DNA of 64,000 nt from Treponemataceae bacterium. GTDB lineage: Bacteria > Spirochaetota > Spirochaetia > Treponematales > Treponemataceae. A program made the position numbers and the translations under genes. This document shows, one piece after another, positions 1 through 7,694 of this stretch (positions are counted from its first letter, which is position 1; each line of letters starts with the position of its first letter). Location of the stretch: assembly GCA_024402495.1 (NCBI GenBank), contig JAKSTR010000001.1, positions 1 through 64,000 on the forward strand. Reading direction: 5' to 3'. The notes under the pieces are model-generated. The model saw only the letters and a program-made list of their open reading frames with translations. It ran no database searches and had not been told where the DNA came from.

Positions 1-11
1 TCCGAATTTTT

Positions 12-77
12 GTCATTCCGAACTTGCTTCGGAATCTGCTTTTGGGCAATATGCCGGATGTTGAACTAAATTCTGCA
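12..77. repeat. REP-like intergenic palindrome, copy A
   Basis: The core is an inverted repeat, GTCATTCCGAAC followed by GCTTCGGAATC, then a TTTTGGG stretch and GATGTTGAACTAAATTC. The same order recurs at 54944-55012, where the second half is completed by AATTCAGCATGAC. It lies just after the stop of the CDP-alcohol transferase gene on the other strand. The two copies establish it as a dispersed intergenic repeat; a role in mRNA 3' ends is inference. Confidence 0.7.
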
Positions 78-95
78 CCTGATATTGGAAAAACT

Positions 96-638
96 TTAAA
101 ACACGGCATTAGACCTGATAAAACAGCTTTCCTGTATTGCGGCAAAAGTTGCCAGCATGCAAACAAATACTGACGAATATTTTATGTCAATTACAGACAA
201 AGAAAGCGGAAAAACAAACAGCGCTATTCCTGTAAGCTTGTTGCAAATGGAATGAACCGCGGCGAACTGTTTCTGCTTCAAAAATCCGTAAACGACATTA
301 AATATCTTTATCATTCCAATAAGTCCTGTCCAAATCCAAATGCCTGTGCTGATTTGAATTGCAGGCAAAACCCTGAACAATGAAACAGCGGCAAAAACAA
401 TATCGGCGGCAGTATCCAGTTTTGCACCCAATTTGCTATCAGTGCCAAGTTTACGCGCTATCGTTCCGTCAACCATATCCGTAAAACCTGCCGCCAGATA
501 GCAGACATAAAAACCAGATGAAAATATCGGAAAAAATATCATTGCAAGGCTTAGTATGATACGGCAGCCCGTAATGGCATTTGCCGCCATTTTCCTAAAA
601 CTGATATTCTTCACTTCAATTTTCATTATTCGTTTCAT
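96..638 (-). CDS. CDP-alcohol phosphatidyltransferase family membrane protein
   Basis: 180 residues. The family signature D-G-x2-A-R-x8-G-x3-D-x3-D is complete (DGTIAR, then G, D and D in the GAKLDTAAD stretch, residues about 57-79), so the metal- and CDP-binding site looks intact. Hydrophobic segments on both sides fit a small integral membrane enzyme that swaps CMP of a CDP-linked lipid for an alcohol such as glycerol-phosphate or inositol-phosphate. The substrate cannot be read from sequence. Its first 23 nt overlap the end of the HxlR gene, so it is the last gene of a three-gene operon. A second in-frame ATG lies four codons downstream; neither start has a strong Shine-Dalgarno. Confidence 0.85.
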   Translation of the reverse strand: MKRIMKIEVKNISFRKMAANAITGCRIILSLAMIFFPIFSSGFYVCYLAAGFTDMVDGTIARKLGTDSKLGAKLDTAADIVFAAVSLFRVLPAIQISTGIWIWTGLIGMIKIFNVVYGFLKQKQFAAVHSICNKLTGIALFVFPLSLSVIDIKYSSVFVCMLATFAAIQESCFIRSNAVF

Positions 639-1047
639 TCAGGGTTTCCAAGGCATCATTTTTATATGCAATAGCCAGCTGTTCGGGCGTAACTATGCCT
701 TTTGCAAAAAGCGTTTCCTGCATTCCCTTTTCTACCATATAATCAATTCCAACTATCTGCATAATTTCAATTGCTTCAAGCATTTTGCGCCCTCTTCTTT
801 TTGTAAGGGAATATTCTACGTGAAGCGGATATCCTGCAAATTCCTTTTTTTCAACCAGACCAAACATAATCAATTCGCCCAGCTGTTCCAGCAGCATTTT
901 CTGGGTAATGCCCTCTATCCCTTTTTCCAGCTGAGACAAAGACTGGGCGCCGGTTTTAAGCTGGTACAGAATTATGGTTTTCCACTTGCCTTTTATTATG
1001 TCATGAACAATTTCCAAAGGGCACGTGTACTCATTCCTTATTTTCAA
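616..1047 (-). CDS. HxlR-family winged-helix transcriptional regulator
   Basis: 143 residues. The N-terminus has the HxlR pattern of a Cys (C9) followed by a GKWKTIILYQL helix, then a winged helix-turn-helix with the LSQLEKGIEGITQKML recognition region and the wing-forming YSLTKRGR-like stretch. Family members commonly sense electrophiles or redox changes through the N-terminal Cys and control adjacent enzymes. It overlaps the hydrolase gene upstream by 17 nt and the CDP-alcohol transferase downstream by 23 nt, so it is translationally coupled in one operon. An inverted repeat in front of the operon (1570-1588) is a candidate binding site. The inducer is unknown. Confidence 0.9.
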   Translation of the reverse strand: MKIRNEYTCPLEIVHDIIKGKWKTIILYQLKTGAQSLSQLEKGIEGITQKMLLEQLGELIMFGLVEKKEFAGYPLHVEYSLTKRRGRKMLEAIEIMQIVGIDYMVEKGMQETLFAKGIVTPEQLAIAYKNDALETLNETNNEN

Positions 1048-1552
1048 AATATTCCTCCAGCGTTACTACTTTTGCAAACATACCGTCCAAAGCCGCCATA
1101 AACGCATCGTGAACAGTCTGCGCCGGAATCTTTTCTCCTTTAAATTTCAAGCTTTTTGTAGTACACGCATCTTCAATTACTGTAACTTCGTAGCCATAAT
1201 CCTGACAGGCTCTTACGGTGGTGTCTACGCACATATGCGACATCATTCCAGCAACCACAATTTTTTCAACCTGATTCTCGCTAAGATAGCTTTGCAAATC
1301 TGTATTAAGGAAAGAACTTGGACAATCTTTATGAATTATTTTCTCACCGTCTATTGGTTTAACCCTTTTGTTTATTTCTGAAAACATTTTGAAATTATGC
1401 TGAACATGAATGACTAACTTATTTTCTTCTCTGAACAGGGAAAGAATCTGAGCCGCTTTATCGGCTGTTTCTTTGGGCTTGTAAAGCAGCAGCGGGCCGG
1501 GCGTAAAATAGACATCCTGAATGTCTATAAGCAGCAGTGCTTCTTTTTTCAT
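1031..1552 (-). CDS. Isochorismatase-fold cysteine hydrolase
   Basis: 173 residues from the chosen ATG, which has an AAGAGG ribosome site 8 nt upstream; the longer open frame adds 40 residues with no family similarity. The catalytic triad of cysteine hydrolases is visible: D10 in LLIDIQD, K75 in IIHKDCP and nucleophile C108 in SHMCVDTTVRAC. Relatives hydrolyse isochorismate, nicotinamide or N-carbamoyl compounds, and the substrate here is not determined. It is the first gene of the operon with the HxlR regulator, suggesting it acts on, or detoxifies, the compound sensed by that regulator (inference). Confidence 0.9.
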   Translation of the reverse strand: MKKEALLLIDIQDVYFTPGPLLLYKPKETADKAAQILSLFREENKLVIHVQHNFKMFSEINKRVKPIDGEKIIHKDCPSSFLNTDLQSYLSENQVEKIVVAGMMSHMCVDTTVRACQDYGYEVTVIEDACTTKSLKFKGEKIPAQTVHDAFMAALDGMFAKVVTLEEYFENKE

Positions 1553-1569
1553 TATTGTTACCTCTTGTG

Positions 1570-1588
1570 CAATGTTTTTAAGACATTG
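1570..1588 (-). promoter_or_regulatory. Candidate operator before the hydrolase-HxlR operon
   Basis: On the minus strand CAATGT-(7 nt)-ACATTG forms a perfect 6-bp inverted repeat. It sits directly downstream of a TATACA -10-like hexamer (1587-1592) and upstream of the AAGAGG ribosome site. HxlR regulators bind short inverted repeats near their own promoters, so this is the likely autoregulatory site; the matching -35 is poor. Confidence 0.45.
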
Positions 1589-1847
1589 TATAGCACGAAT
1601 ATGCAGGAAACAATTACTTACTTTTTTGTGGGTATGCCTCGCTTTTGCTGCTTGATGTATGCAAAAGCCCAAAGTTTTTACGGATGCCGCAGTTCATTCC
1701 GCAACGTCTGATGTTTAAATCAATTGGTATTGATGGGGATAACTGTTTTTAATATATAAGAATTCTATGAAGTATGTTATACGCAATTTATTAGGTTCAA
1801 TTTCGAGTTTTATATAAAAGTCCAAAAGACATCTATATAATTGTGAT

Positions 1848-1947
1848 AAAAACAGCCGCAGACAGGCACTGACACGAAAAAAAAATCGTCACGACCGAAG
1901 GGCGAACGCTTTTTTTTCGAGGCAGGGACTGTCGAAAGGCTGTTTTT
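1848..1947 (-). repeat. ~100-bp hairpin element, copy 1
   Basis: An imperfect long palindrome with outer arms AAAAACAGCC and GGCTGTTTTT, then GACAG and CTGTC, then GAAAAAAAA and TTTTTTTTC. The centre contains TCGTCACGACC and GAAGGGCGAACG. Its reverse complement aligns along its whole length with 20168-20257, and with 55666-55766 apart from the centre. All three copies lie between genes. It resembles a REP/MITE-like element and contains no coding potential. Confidence 0.8.
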
Positions 1948-2052
1948 AAACATTTCATATAAACTCGACATTCGACCTATTACTATATTGATGCAGGCTG
2001 GAACAAGCACTTTAGGTACAACTACATATTTATCTGCTACTTTCTTTTTTTC

Positions 2053-2152
2053 GATTTTTGCCATTTCAGGCAAGGCGCAAAACTGAAACATTTTTATTTC
2101 AGACTTTGCGCCTTTTTAAGCTTTCGCTTTCAGCCCGAAATGGCAAAAAATC
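2053..2152. repeat. Nested 100-bp palindrome
   Basis: The outer arms GATTTTTGCCATTTC (2053-2067) and GAAATGGCAAAAAATC (2137-2152) pair with one bulged base. Inside, GGCGCAAA-CTGAAA (2074-2087) pairs with TTTCAG-CTTTGCGCC (2097-2112), followed by a T-run, giving a terminator-like core on the plus strand. It lies 20 bp from the 3' end of the methyltransferase gene (minus strand) and may end its transcript or be another mobile palindrome. Confidence 0.6.
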
Positions 2153-2172
2153 TAAAATCAGGGTTCAGGCTT

Positions 2173-2892
2173 TTAAACTTTCTTAATGCTGATCATTACA
2201 AAATTAAGCAAATCGTAAAGCCCTTTGTCCAAATACTCTTTGTCGCGAACCCCGTAATCGTTGCCCGACTTAAACCAGTCGTCACATGCCTTGTCGTAAC
2301 ACTTTCCTTCGGTAACATTTATTTCAATCTGTCCGTCAGTGTTCTTTAAAAGGTGGTTTTTCCACCATTCCGCGGTATGGAATAATTCGTGATCGCCGTT
2401 TTCTGCCCATTCCTTAAAAAGCTCCAGCTCTTTGCCTGCCAGTTCGTACCGTATGCCGGGAACCGCAATTAAAATGCTGCCGCCCTTTTTTACAAAAGGC
2501 AAAATTTTTTCTGCAAAAATACCTTCTGCACAACCAAAATAATGATAAGTATCAACGCTTATGATTGTGTCAAAATAATCTTTTGCAAACAGAAGAGCCA
2601 GCGCATCGCCTTTAAGCGGAATGATTTTATCTTCCAGCGAATGACTGATAATTCTTTTCATGTTATCAGTCGGCTCAATCCACAAATCCAGGGCATAAAC
2701 GCTTTTTGCCGCAGTTTCATTGGCAAGAAAAATAGAAGTCAGTGCCTGTCCGCAACCAAGATCTAAAATCCTGCCGCCTAAAGCTGCCGCATTTTCGTTT
2801 ACAAGTTCGTCCAGTAAAAGAAAAGAATTTGGACCCATCAAATAATCTTTAGTATAAAAATCTTTATACTTATTGTATTTAGCTTTGTTCAT
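2173..2892 (-). CDS. Class I SAM-dependent methyltransferase
   Basis: 239 residues. Motif I, ILDLGCGQA (residues 42-50), is the glycine-rich S-adenosylmethionine loop. ALDLW ends the second strand, and GDALALLF with YFDTIISVD gives the acidic motif and motif IV region. A YHYFG stretch follows. These place it in the Rossmann-fold Methyltransf_11/25 group, usually small-molecule methyltransferases; the substrate is not identifiable. The ATG is preceded by CGGAG. It is divergent from the GntR-family gene, with 162 bp between them containing that regulator's presumed operator, so co-regulation is possible (inference). Confidence 0.85.
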   Translation of the reverse strand: MNKAKYNKYKDFYTKDYLMGPNSFLLLDELVNENAAALGGRILDLGCGQALTSIFLANETAAKSVYALDLWIEPTDNMKRIISHSLEDKIIPLKGDALALLFAKDYFDTIISVDTYHYFGCAEGIFAEKILPFVKKGGSILIAVPGIRYELAGKELELFKEWAENGDHELFHTAEWWKNHLLKNTDGQIEINVTEGKCYDKACDDWFKSGNDYGVRDKEYLDKGLYDLLNFVMISIKKV

Positions 2893-2989
2893 GTTTTTCT
2901 CCGTTGTGGTTACAGCATGAATTTGGCTGGTGGTGCAAAAAAAATAGTAAATAACTTTTTTTATTATTCAATACGCTGCCGCGCCATAA

Positions 2990-3020
2990 AAACACTAGTA
3001 TTCTAGTTATACTAGTGTTT
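2990..3020. promoter_or_regulatory. Perfect 11-bp inverted-repeat operator
   Basis: AAACACTAGTA and TACTAGTGTTT are exact inverted repeats separated by nine bases that themselves contain CTAG. The right arm overlaps the -35 hexamer of the downstream gntR-type gene by two bases. The position and symmetry fit repression by the encoded dimeric GntR-family protein, and possibly control of the divergent methyltransferase. Confidence 0.75.
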
Positions 3021-3047
3021 GACATATTAAAATTATGCGGTTATTAT
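3019..3047 (+). promoter_or_regulatory. Sigma-70 promoter giving a leaderless mRNA
   Basis: TTGACA (3019-3024), a 17-bp spacer and TATTAT (3042-3047). The -10 box ends only 7 nt before the ATG at 3055, so transcription should begin at or within a base of the start codon. No Shine-Dalgarno is present upstream of the ATG. Confidence 0.8.
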
Positions 3048-3054
3048 TTATTCA

Positions 3055-3729
3055 ATGAAGAATACAGAAAAATTAGCCAGAGAAAACAACCGCGACTACG
3101 CTTTGCGCGTAATCCGCGAAAATATCATAAATCTGGAATTGAAACCGGGCAGCATGATTAGCGAACAGGACATTGCAGAAGAACTGCATCTGTCGCGCAC
3201 GCCGGTGCACGAAGCCCTGCAGGAACTTGCCCGTACAAAAATTATTGAAATTATGCCGCAGAAAGGCAGCCTGGTTAGTCTTGTAGACATGAACCGCGTT
3301 GACGAAGCAGTTTTTATGCGTGCAACAATTGAATCGGCGGTAACAGAAGAAGCAAGCAAGCTTGCAACCGATGCCGACATTGCGCAAATGGAAGCAAACA
3401 TAAAATTGCAGCAGTTTTATAACGAAACCAAGGCAATTGAAAAGCTGCTTGAAGTGGATAACCAGTTCCACGAGCTGATGTACAAGATTACAAATAAAAT
3501 GCAGTGCTTTTATATGGTTCGCCTGATGAACATTCATTACGACCGCTTTAGGGAAATGAAAATGCACACGGTAAAAGGCGACCCGATTATTGAAGAACAC
3601 ATTGAAATATTGAACGCGGTTAAAAGCCACGACCCGGAACGTGCAAAAGCGGCTTTGCTGAAGCACATTAACCGGCTTTACCTTGACGTGGTAGAAATTA
3701 AAAATAATTATCCTGATTATTTTGCGTAA
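3055..3729 (+). CDS. GntR-family regulator, FadR/FCD subfamily
   Basis: 224 residues. The N-terminal winged helix-turn-helix (about residues 15-75) has the GntR hallmarks PGSMISEQDIAEEL and LSRTPVHEAL. The C-terminal all-helical FCD domain (about 85-215) keeps the histidines that bind a metal in many members (FHELM, EEHIEIL, LLKHI). FCD regulators usually sense small carboxylates or sugar acids. The promoter overlaps a perfect palindrome and produces an mRNA that starts at the ATG, so autorepression of a leaderless transcript is likely. A 12-bp-stem terminator follows, making it monocistronic. The effector is unknown. Confidence 0.92.
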   Translation: MKNTEKLARENNRDYALRVIRENIINLELKPGSMISEQDIAEELHLSRTPVHEALQELARTKIIEIMPQKGSLVSLVDMNRVDEAVFMRATIESAVTEEASKLATDADIAQMEANIKLQQFYNETKAIEKLLEVDNQFHELMYKITNKMQCFYMVRLMNIHYDRFREMKMHTVKGDPIIEEHIEILNAVKSHDPERAKAALLKHINRLYLDVVEIKNNYPDYFA

Positions 3730-3758
3730 AGTTTTGCCATTTTTTACGCCCCCAACCT

Positions 3759-3794
3759 GCCCGAAACTTTTTCATAAAGTTTCGGGCTTTTTTT
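3759..3794 (+). terminator. Rho-independent terminator of the GntR-family gene
   Basis: GCCCGAAACTTT and AAAGTTTCGGGC form a perfect 12-bp stem with a 5-nt loop, followed by seven T. It lies 30 nt after the stop codon. Confidence 0.9.
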
Positions 3795-3872
3795 GTGATT
3801 TTGGGCTTTGTTAAATTTTCAATATTCTAGCGGCGAAACGGGCGTTTAAGCCCCAAATTGCAAACCGCAGAA

Positions 3873-3935
3873 GCATATTGCAGATTGAAAATTGCAAGGC
3901 GCGCTTAAATCCGCAATCCGCACTCTGCAATATGC
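3873..3935. repeat. Inverted repeat after the esterase gene
   Basis: GCATATTGCAGA (3873-3884) and TCTGCAATATGC (3924-3935) are exact 12-bp inverted repeats with a 39-nt loop that also contains related TTGCAA and GCAATC words. On the minus strand it lies just after the esterase stop, so it may form the 3' end of that transcript. Confidence 0.6.
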
Positions 3936-3941
3936 GCGTTT

Positions 3942-4895
3942 TTATTTTTCTGCAAAATTATCAAAAATCCAGCCGGTAACACCGCGGGGCAAAGCCTGCC
4001 ACATGGGCTCTCCGCTTGCAAACATCAGGTTTTCCTGCATTGGGTTTATCAGACAGTGCTGCCCCATTTCAAAGCCAAAGTTTATTGAAGCTACGCCTCC
4101 GTCGCTGTTGCGCACAAATTCCGGAAAAAAGCACATGCAGTTTCTTGTACGCGCAAGGCGTTCTTCAAAAGGCTTTATCACTTCGTCAAACGGACAAAGC
4201 TCGTCGCGCTTGCCGTGCAGAACCAGAAAATGCATACCGTGTTTTTCAAGGGCACAAAACTCTTCTTCGTTCGGCAGGTCAGAACCGCCAACCGGAATGA
4301 GGGCATCGAAAAAATCCGGATAACGCTTTGCAAGAGTCCATACAAAATGTCCGCCGGAAGAATTGCCGAATATGAGTTTTTTAGACAGATTTTTGCCGTA
4401 TTCTGCATAAACTTTTTCAAAAAGCGCGTGTACCGGAACCGGATAATAATCTTCGTGCCAGCCGCCTTCTATTTTGTCGCCGCCGGCGCGGTATTCGTTG
4501 GCAATAGGAATTAAAATAAACGCTCCGCCCATTTTTTCCTGATATTCCGGGCTTGCAAAAAGTTCGCCGCCGCAATAGTTTATGCACAATTCGCCGTTAA
4601 GCGAGTTTGTTGCACCATGAAAAAACGTAAGCAGCGGATATTTTTTAGAAGAATCTGCGCCGTGCTTCAGCGGATTGTAAAAATAATAAGTCATGGAAAA
4701 AGGTTCTTCGCCTTTGTAAGAAGTGCCTTTTGGCGCGGCGCAGGTAAATGTATATTTTTCAAAAAGATTAAAATATTTGCCTGCTTCATAGCCCGGCGCA
4801 TAGCTTACAAAATCGCCGCTTTCCATTTCATCTTCCCACGGTGCTTTTACGTGAGTTTTCATCTCCGAAGATTTAAATACTCCATTGTCTTCCAT
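3942..4895 (-). CDS. Alpha/beta-hydrolase esterase (feruloyl/PHB-depolymerase-like)
   Basis: 317 residues with no signal peptide, so probably cytoplasmic. The nucleophile elbow G-N-S-S-G-G-H places Ser179 as nucleophile. D231 in LHGKRDEL and H280 in GQHCLIN are the likely other triad members, and FFHGA (about 91-95) supplies the oxyanion region. This layout is typical of esterase-D/PHB-depolymerase-like enzymes, including those that deacylate plant polysaccharide fragments. The AAGGAG ribosome site supports the start. It lies 57 bp behind the sugar-binding lipoprotein gene on the same strand, so it probably belongs to the sensing operon and may process a substituted sugar (inference). Confidence 0.8.
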   Translation of the reverse strand: MEDNGVFKSSEMKTHVKAPWEDEMESGDFVSYAPGYEAGKYFNLFEKYTFTCAAPKGTSYKGEEPFSMTYYFYNPLKHGADSSKKYPLLTFFHGATNSLNGELCINYCGGELFASPEYQEKMGGAFILIPIANEYRAGGDKIEGGWHEDYYPVPVHALFEKVYAEYGKNLSKKLIFGNSSGGHFVWTLAKRYPDFFDALIPVGGSDLPNEEEFCALEKHGMHFLVLHGKRDELCPFDEVIKPFEERLARTRNCMCFFPEFVRNSDGGVASINFGFEMGQHCLINPMQENLMFASGEPMWQALPRGVTGWIFDNFAEK

Positions 4896-4952
4896 ATTTA
4901 CTCCTTGTGTGCTTATGTTTATCCGCGCGCCATGACCAATTCCTGCCGGAAA

Positions 4953-5999
4953 TCAGCGGGCGTAGCGGTAAATTTCTTCTTCAGTATGAAAGCCTGTTTT
5001 AATTATCACGTCGTCAATATTTTGCGCCGTTACCAGCTGCGGATCCAGCCACAAAACGGGAATCTGCCCGAAACCGTTGTCTATTTCTTCATTTATTGCC
5101 GGTAAATCGGCAGGCTTTTTGCCTTTTGCCAGTTCTACCGCACATTCTGCGGCTTTTTGGGCAAGCTGGGTAATGGGCTTGTATACGGTTAAAGTCTGCA
5201 CGCCGGCAATAACGCGCTGGCAGGCGGCAATGTCCGCGTCCTGTCCGCTTACCAGAACATTGCCAATCCTGTGTTCCGAAAGGCTTCGCAGAACCGTTTC
5301 TGCAACCGCGTCGTTGCCGCAAAGCACGCCGTCAGGCACAAAACCGCTTTCCAAAAGCTCGTTCATCTTGCGGTACGAAAGGTCGTAATTCCATTCTTCC
5401 GTAAAAAACTCGCTGTAAATAGAAACCGAACTTTTTGAAAGAACATTGTGAATGCCTTCGCTCATCATGTGCATGTTGTAATCTTCCGGCGCGCCCAAAA
5501 TACAGCACCATTTTCCGTAATTTTTATGCTCCAAAAGACCCTGCGCCATCAGTTCGCCAGATTTGCGGCTGTTGATGGTAATGTAAAGGTCTACCGGCGT
5601 ATTCACCATTAAACGGTCGTAGGAAATAACCGGAATACCGGCATCAACGGCATTCTGTACAACTTCGGCAAGGGAATCGGCGCTTTTTGGTACAATTACC
5701 AGCACGTCAACTTTAGAATCAATCAAATACTGAATCTGCTTAATCTGCTCATTTACGTCGTTGCCGGCATCCTGCACAATTACCGAAGCACCGTTTTCTT
5801 TTGCCGTTGCCATAAAAACGTCGCAGTCGCGCCGCCAGCGTTCAATAACAAAACTGTCAATTGAAAAACCGATTGTCAATTCGTGTTTTTGCTGCGGCGG
5901 AACGGGCTTGTTTTCGGTTTTGGGCTTGCAGGCACAAAGCAAAGCGGCAGCAGATATTGAAAAAATGAAAAAACTTACCAGTTTGAAAAATCGTTGCAT
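4953..5999 (-). CDS. Sugar-binding lipoprotein (xylose/ribose-type periplasmic binding protein)
   Basis: 348 residues. The signal peptide ends in LCAC with the lipidated Cys at residue 24, a permissive spirochaetal-type lipobox. The mature part has the type-1 periplasmic-binding fold of sugar receptors: IGFSIDS, the Q-I-x2-I-Q-Y-L-I motif, SYDRL, and GQDADIAACQ near the ligand site. This pattern is closest to xylose/arabinose-type binding proteins. No ABC ATPase or permease gene is adjacent. Instead it follows a kinase/regulator pair by 105 bp on the same strand, so it may feed ligand to a distant transporter or to the sensor. AAAGGG upstream of the ATG is the ribosome site. Confidence 0.85.
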   Translation of the reverse strand: MQRFFKLVSFFIFSISAAALLCACKPKTENKPVPPQQKHELTIGFSIDSFVIERWRRDCDVFMATAKENGASVIVQDAGNDVNEQIKQIQYLIDSKVDVLVIVPKSADSLAEVVQNAVDAGIPVISYDRLMVNTPVDLYITINSRKSGELMAQGLLEHKNYGKWCCILGAPEDYNMHMMSEGIHNVLSKSSVSIYSEFFTEEWNYDLSYRKMNELLESGFVPDGVLCGNDAVAETVLRSLSEHRIGNVLVSGQDADIAACQRVIAGVQTLTVYKPITQLAQKAAECAVELAKGKKPADLPAINEEIDNGFGQIPVLWLDPQLVTAQNIDDVIIKTGFHTEEEIYRYAR

Positions 6000-6104
6000 A
6001 TATTTCCCTTTTTGCGGAATGATTGGCAGATAAAAATATTTTAAGGCATATCCGGCAATCAGTAAATTTTTCTTAAAAGCTGCGTTTCTGCCGCGCCCCG
6101 GATT

Positions 6105-7694
6105 TTACAGATTGCGGAATTCGGTGGGCGTTACGCCGAATTTTTTGCGGAAAACCTTGCTGAAATAATTCTGATCCGGGTAGCCGGTTGCCCACGACAA
6201 TTCCTTTATGCTCAGCTTGCCTTCTTTCAGCAGTTCCTTGGCTTTTTCCAGCCGCAAATCCGTAACATAATCAATAAAGTTTTCGCCGGTTTCTTCCTTA
6301 AAAAGCTTGCTTAAATAAAACGGATTTACGTTTACGTAAGCCGCCGCTTCTTCCAGCGAAATTCCGTCCGACAAATGTTCCTGAATGAAACTGCGGGTTT
6401 TTTCGATAATCGGGTTCTGCTTAAGGCTTTTTACTTTGTCTATCGTAATGCAATAGGCGCAAAGCTGCCCCAGAACAAACTGTTCCAGCTCGCGGCCTGT
6501 ATCGGTGGCTTTAAAAACCGCAAAAGTACCGCTGGCACCGCCGCTCAAACTGCCGTCTTTTTCAAATGGTACGCCTGCCGCAGAACAAAGCGTGCTTGCC
6601 GTATTTTTTGCCGTTACCAGAAGCGTAAAAAGCCGGTCTTTAATGGAATCAACGTCGCCGTTTAAGTTGCGCCACAAAAGCGGAAAATACAGCGCCGCAG
6701 TTGACTGCACGGTTTTTTCATCGCCAGCCTGAAGGCGGCGTAAAATCTGCTGTTCAAGATTTAAAATCTGGTTTAATTCTTCGGTGCTGTTTGGTGCAGC
6801 GCTGTCTATAAAAGCCACGCCGCCAACGCTGTTGCAAAACGCAAGGGCGGCAAGCGCCTGATTATAGGCAATCTGGGTAAAACCGATTTTTTCCTCAATG
6901 CCGCTAACACCGATGCGCACGTTTGAACCGATTTTCATGCTGAGCTGGCGGTAAAGAATATTCATCAGCTGGCGCTGGGCAAAAGAGCTTTGTTCCGGCG
7001 TTGCCAGCACTTCGCAGGGCACGTAGCAGATAACGCGGTTCATCATCAGCGGCCCGACAATCGCATCGGTGCAGTTGCGCAGGCATTCGCGCACTTTGTC
7101 GTAAAGGTCGCTGCGGTTCTTTTCGTCAACACGGGGCAGTTCTATGCAGCAGTAAAAATATGCTTCGCTGGAAATATTCAGAAACTCCAGATACGGTTCC
7201 ATGTCCCGGCTGTTGTCTGTTGAAAAAATTGAAGAATAAATAAAGTCGCTTTCTACGATAGGCGACACAAAATTCAGTTTTTCTTTCAGCTGAAGGTCAG
7301 AAGTAAGCTTGCCGCGGTTGGAATCTACCACCGTCATGGCATCGCGCAATGTCTGCGTTACCAGATTGCGGTTAACGGGCTTGGTTAAATATTTAAAAAC
7401 GCCCAAATCAATCGCTTCCTGCGCATACTGAAAGCGGTCAAATGCGCTTAAAACAATCATCACCGAATTGGGGCTGGCAGCTTTCATTTCGCGTATGGCT
7501 TCAAGCCCGGTTAAACCCGGCATATTTATGTCAACAAAGGCTATGTCAATTTTTGTCTGGTTAAAAATCTGCACGGCTTCGCTGCCGGAATATGCAGAAA
7601 AAATGCAGACCTTGTCGTCAAATTCCTTCTGAATGATAAAAGAAAGGGTGTCAATTACAATTTGTTCGTCATCTGTCAGCAGAATGTTGTACAT
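6105..7694 (-). CDS. YesN-type response regulator with AraC DNA-binding domain
   Basis: 529 residues. The receiver domain (1-120) is complete: D8/D9, phosphoacceptor D55 in FVDINMPG, switch S83 and K105-P106. A middle region (about 140-420) resembles the linker of YesN regulators. The C-terminal ~100 residues carry two AraC helix-turn-helices (LEEAAAYVNVNPFYLSKLFKEE and the IKELSWATGYPDQNYFSKVF region, ending FGVTPTEFR). Its start lies 26 nt inside the histidine kinase gene, so the two are coupled. Together they form a classic LytS/YesN-like carbohydrate-responsive two-component system, probably activating the downstream binding protein and esterase genes. Confidence 0.92.
   Translation of the reverse strand: MYNILLTDDEQIVIDTLSFIIQKEFDDKVCIFSAYSGSEAVQIFNQTKIDIAFVDINMPGLTGLEAIREMKAASPNSVMIVLSAFDRFQYAQEAIDLGVFKYLTKPVNRNLVTQTLRDAMTVVDSNRGKLTSDLQLKEKLNFVSPIVESDFIYSSIFSTDNSRDMEPYLEFLNISSEAYFYCCIELPRVDEKNRSDLYDKVRECLRNCTDAIVGPLMMNRVICYVPCEVLATPEQSSFAQRQLMNILYRQLSMKIGSNVRIGVSGIEEKIGFTQIAYNQALAALAFCNSVGGVAFIDSAAPNSTEELNQILNLEQQILRRLQAGDEKTVQSTAALYFPLLWRNLNGDVDSIKDRLFTLLVTAKNTASTLCSAAGVPFEKDGSLSGGASGTFAVFKATDTGRELEQFVLGQLCAYCITIDKVKSLKQNPIIEKTRSFIQEHLSDGISLEEAAAYVNVNPFYLSKLFKEETGENFIDYVTDLRLEKAKELLKEGKLSIKELSWATGYPDQNYFSKVFRKKFGVTPTEFRNL

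Larger units (their letters stand above)
1593..2172. other. 580-bp intergenic stretch with two long palindromes
   Basis: No convincing gene. It holds the hairpin element at 1848-1947, the nested palindrome at 2053-2152 and an AAACTCGACATTC motif at 1961-1973 related to sites at 20294, 55103 and 63631. A 93-residue open frame on the minus strand (1810-2091) runs straight through both palindromes and is judged non-coding. Confidence 0.7.

Noticed and set aside
1810-2091. 93-residue open frame on the minus strand
   Set aside because: It crosses both palindromic elements, its composition changes along its length, and no ribosome site is seen.
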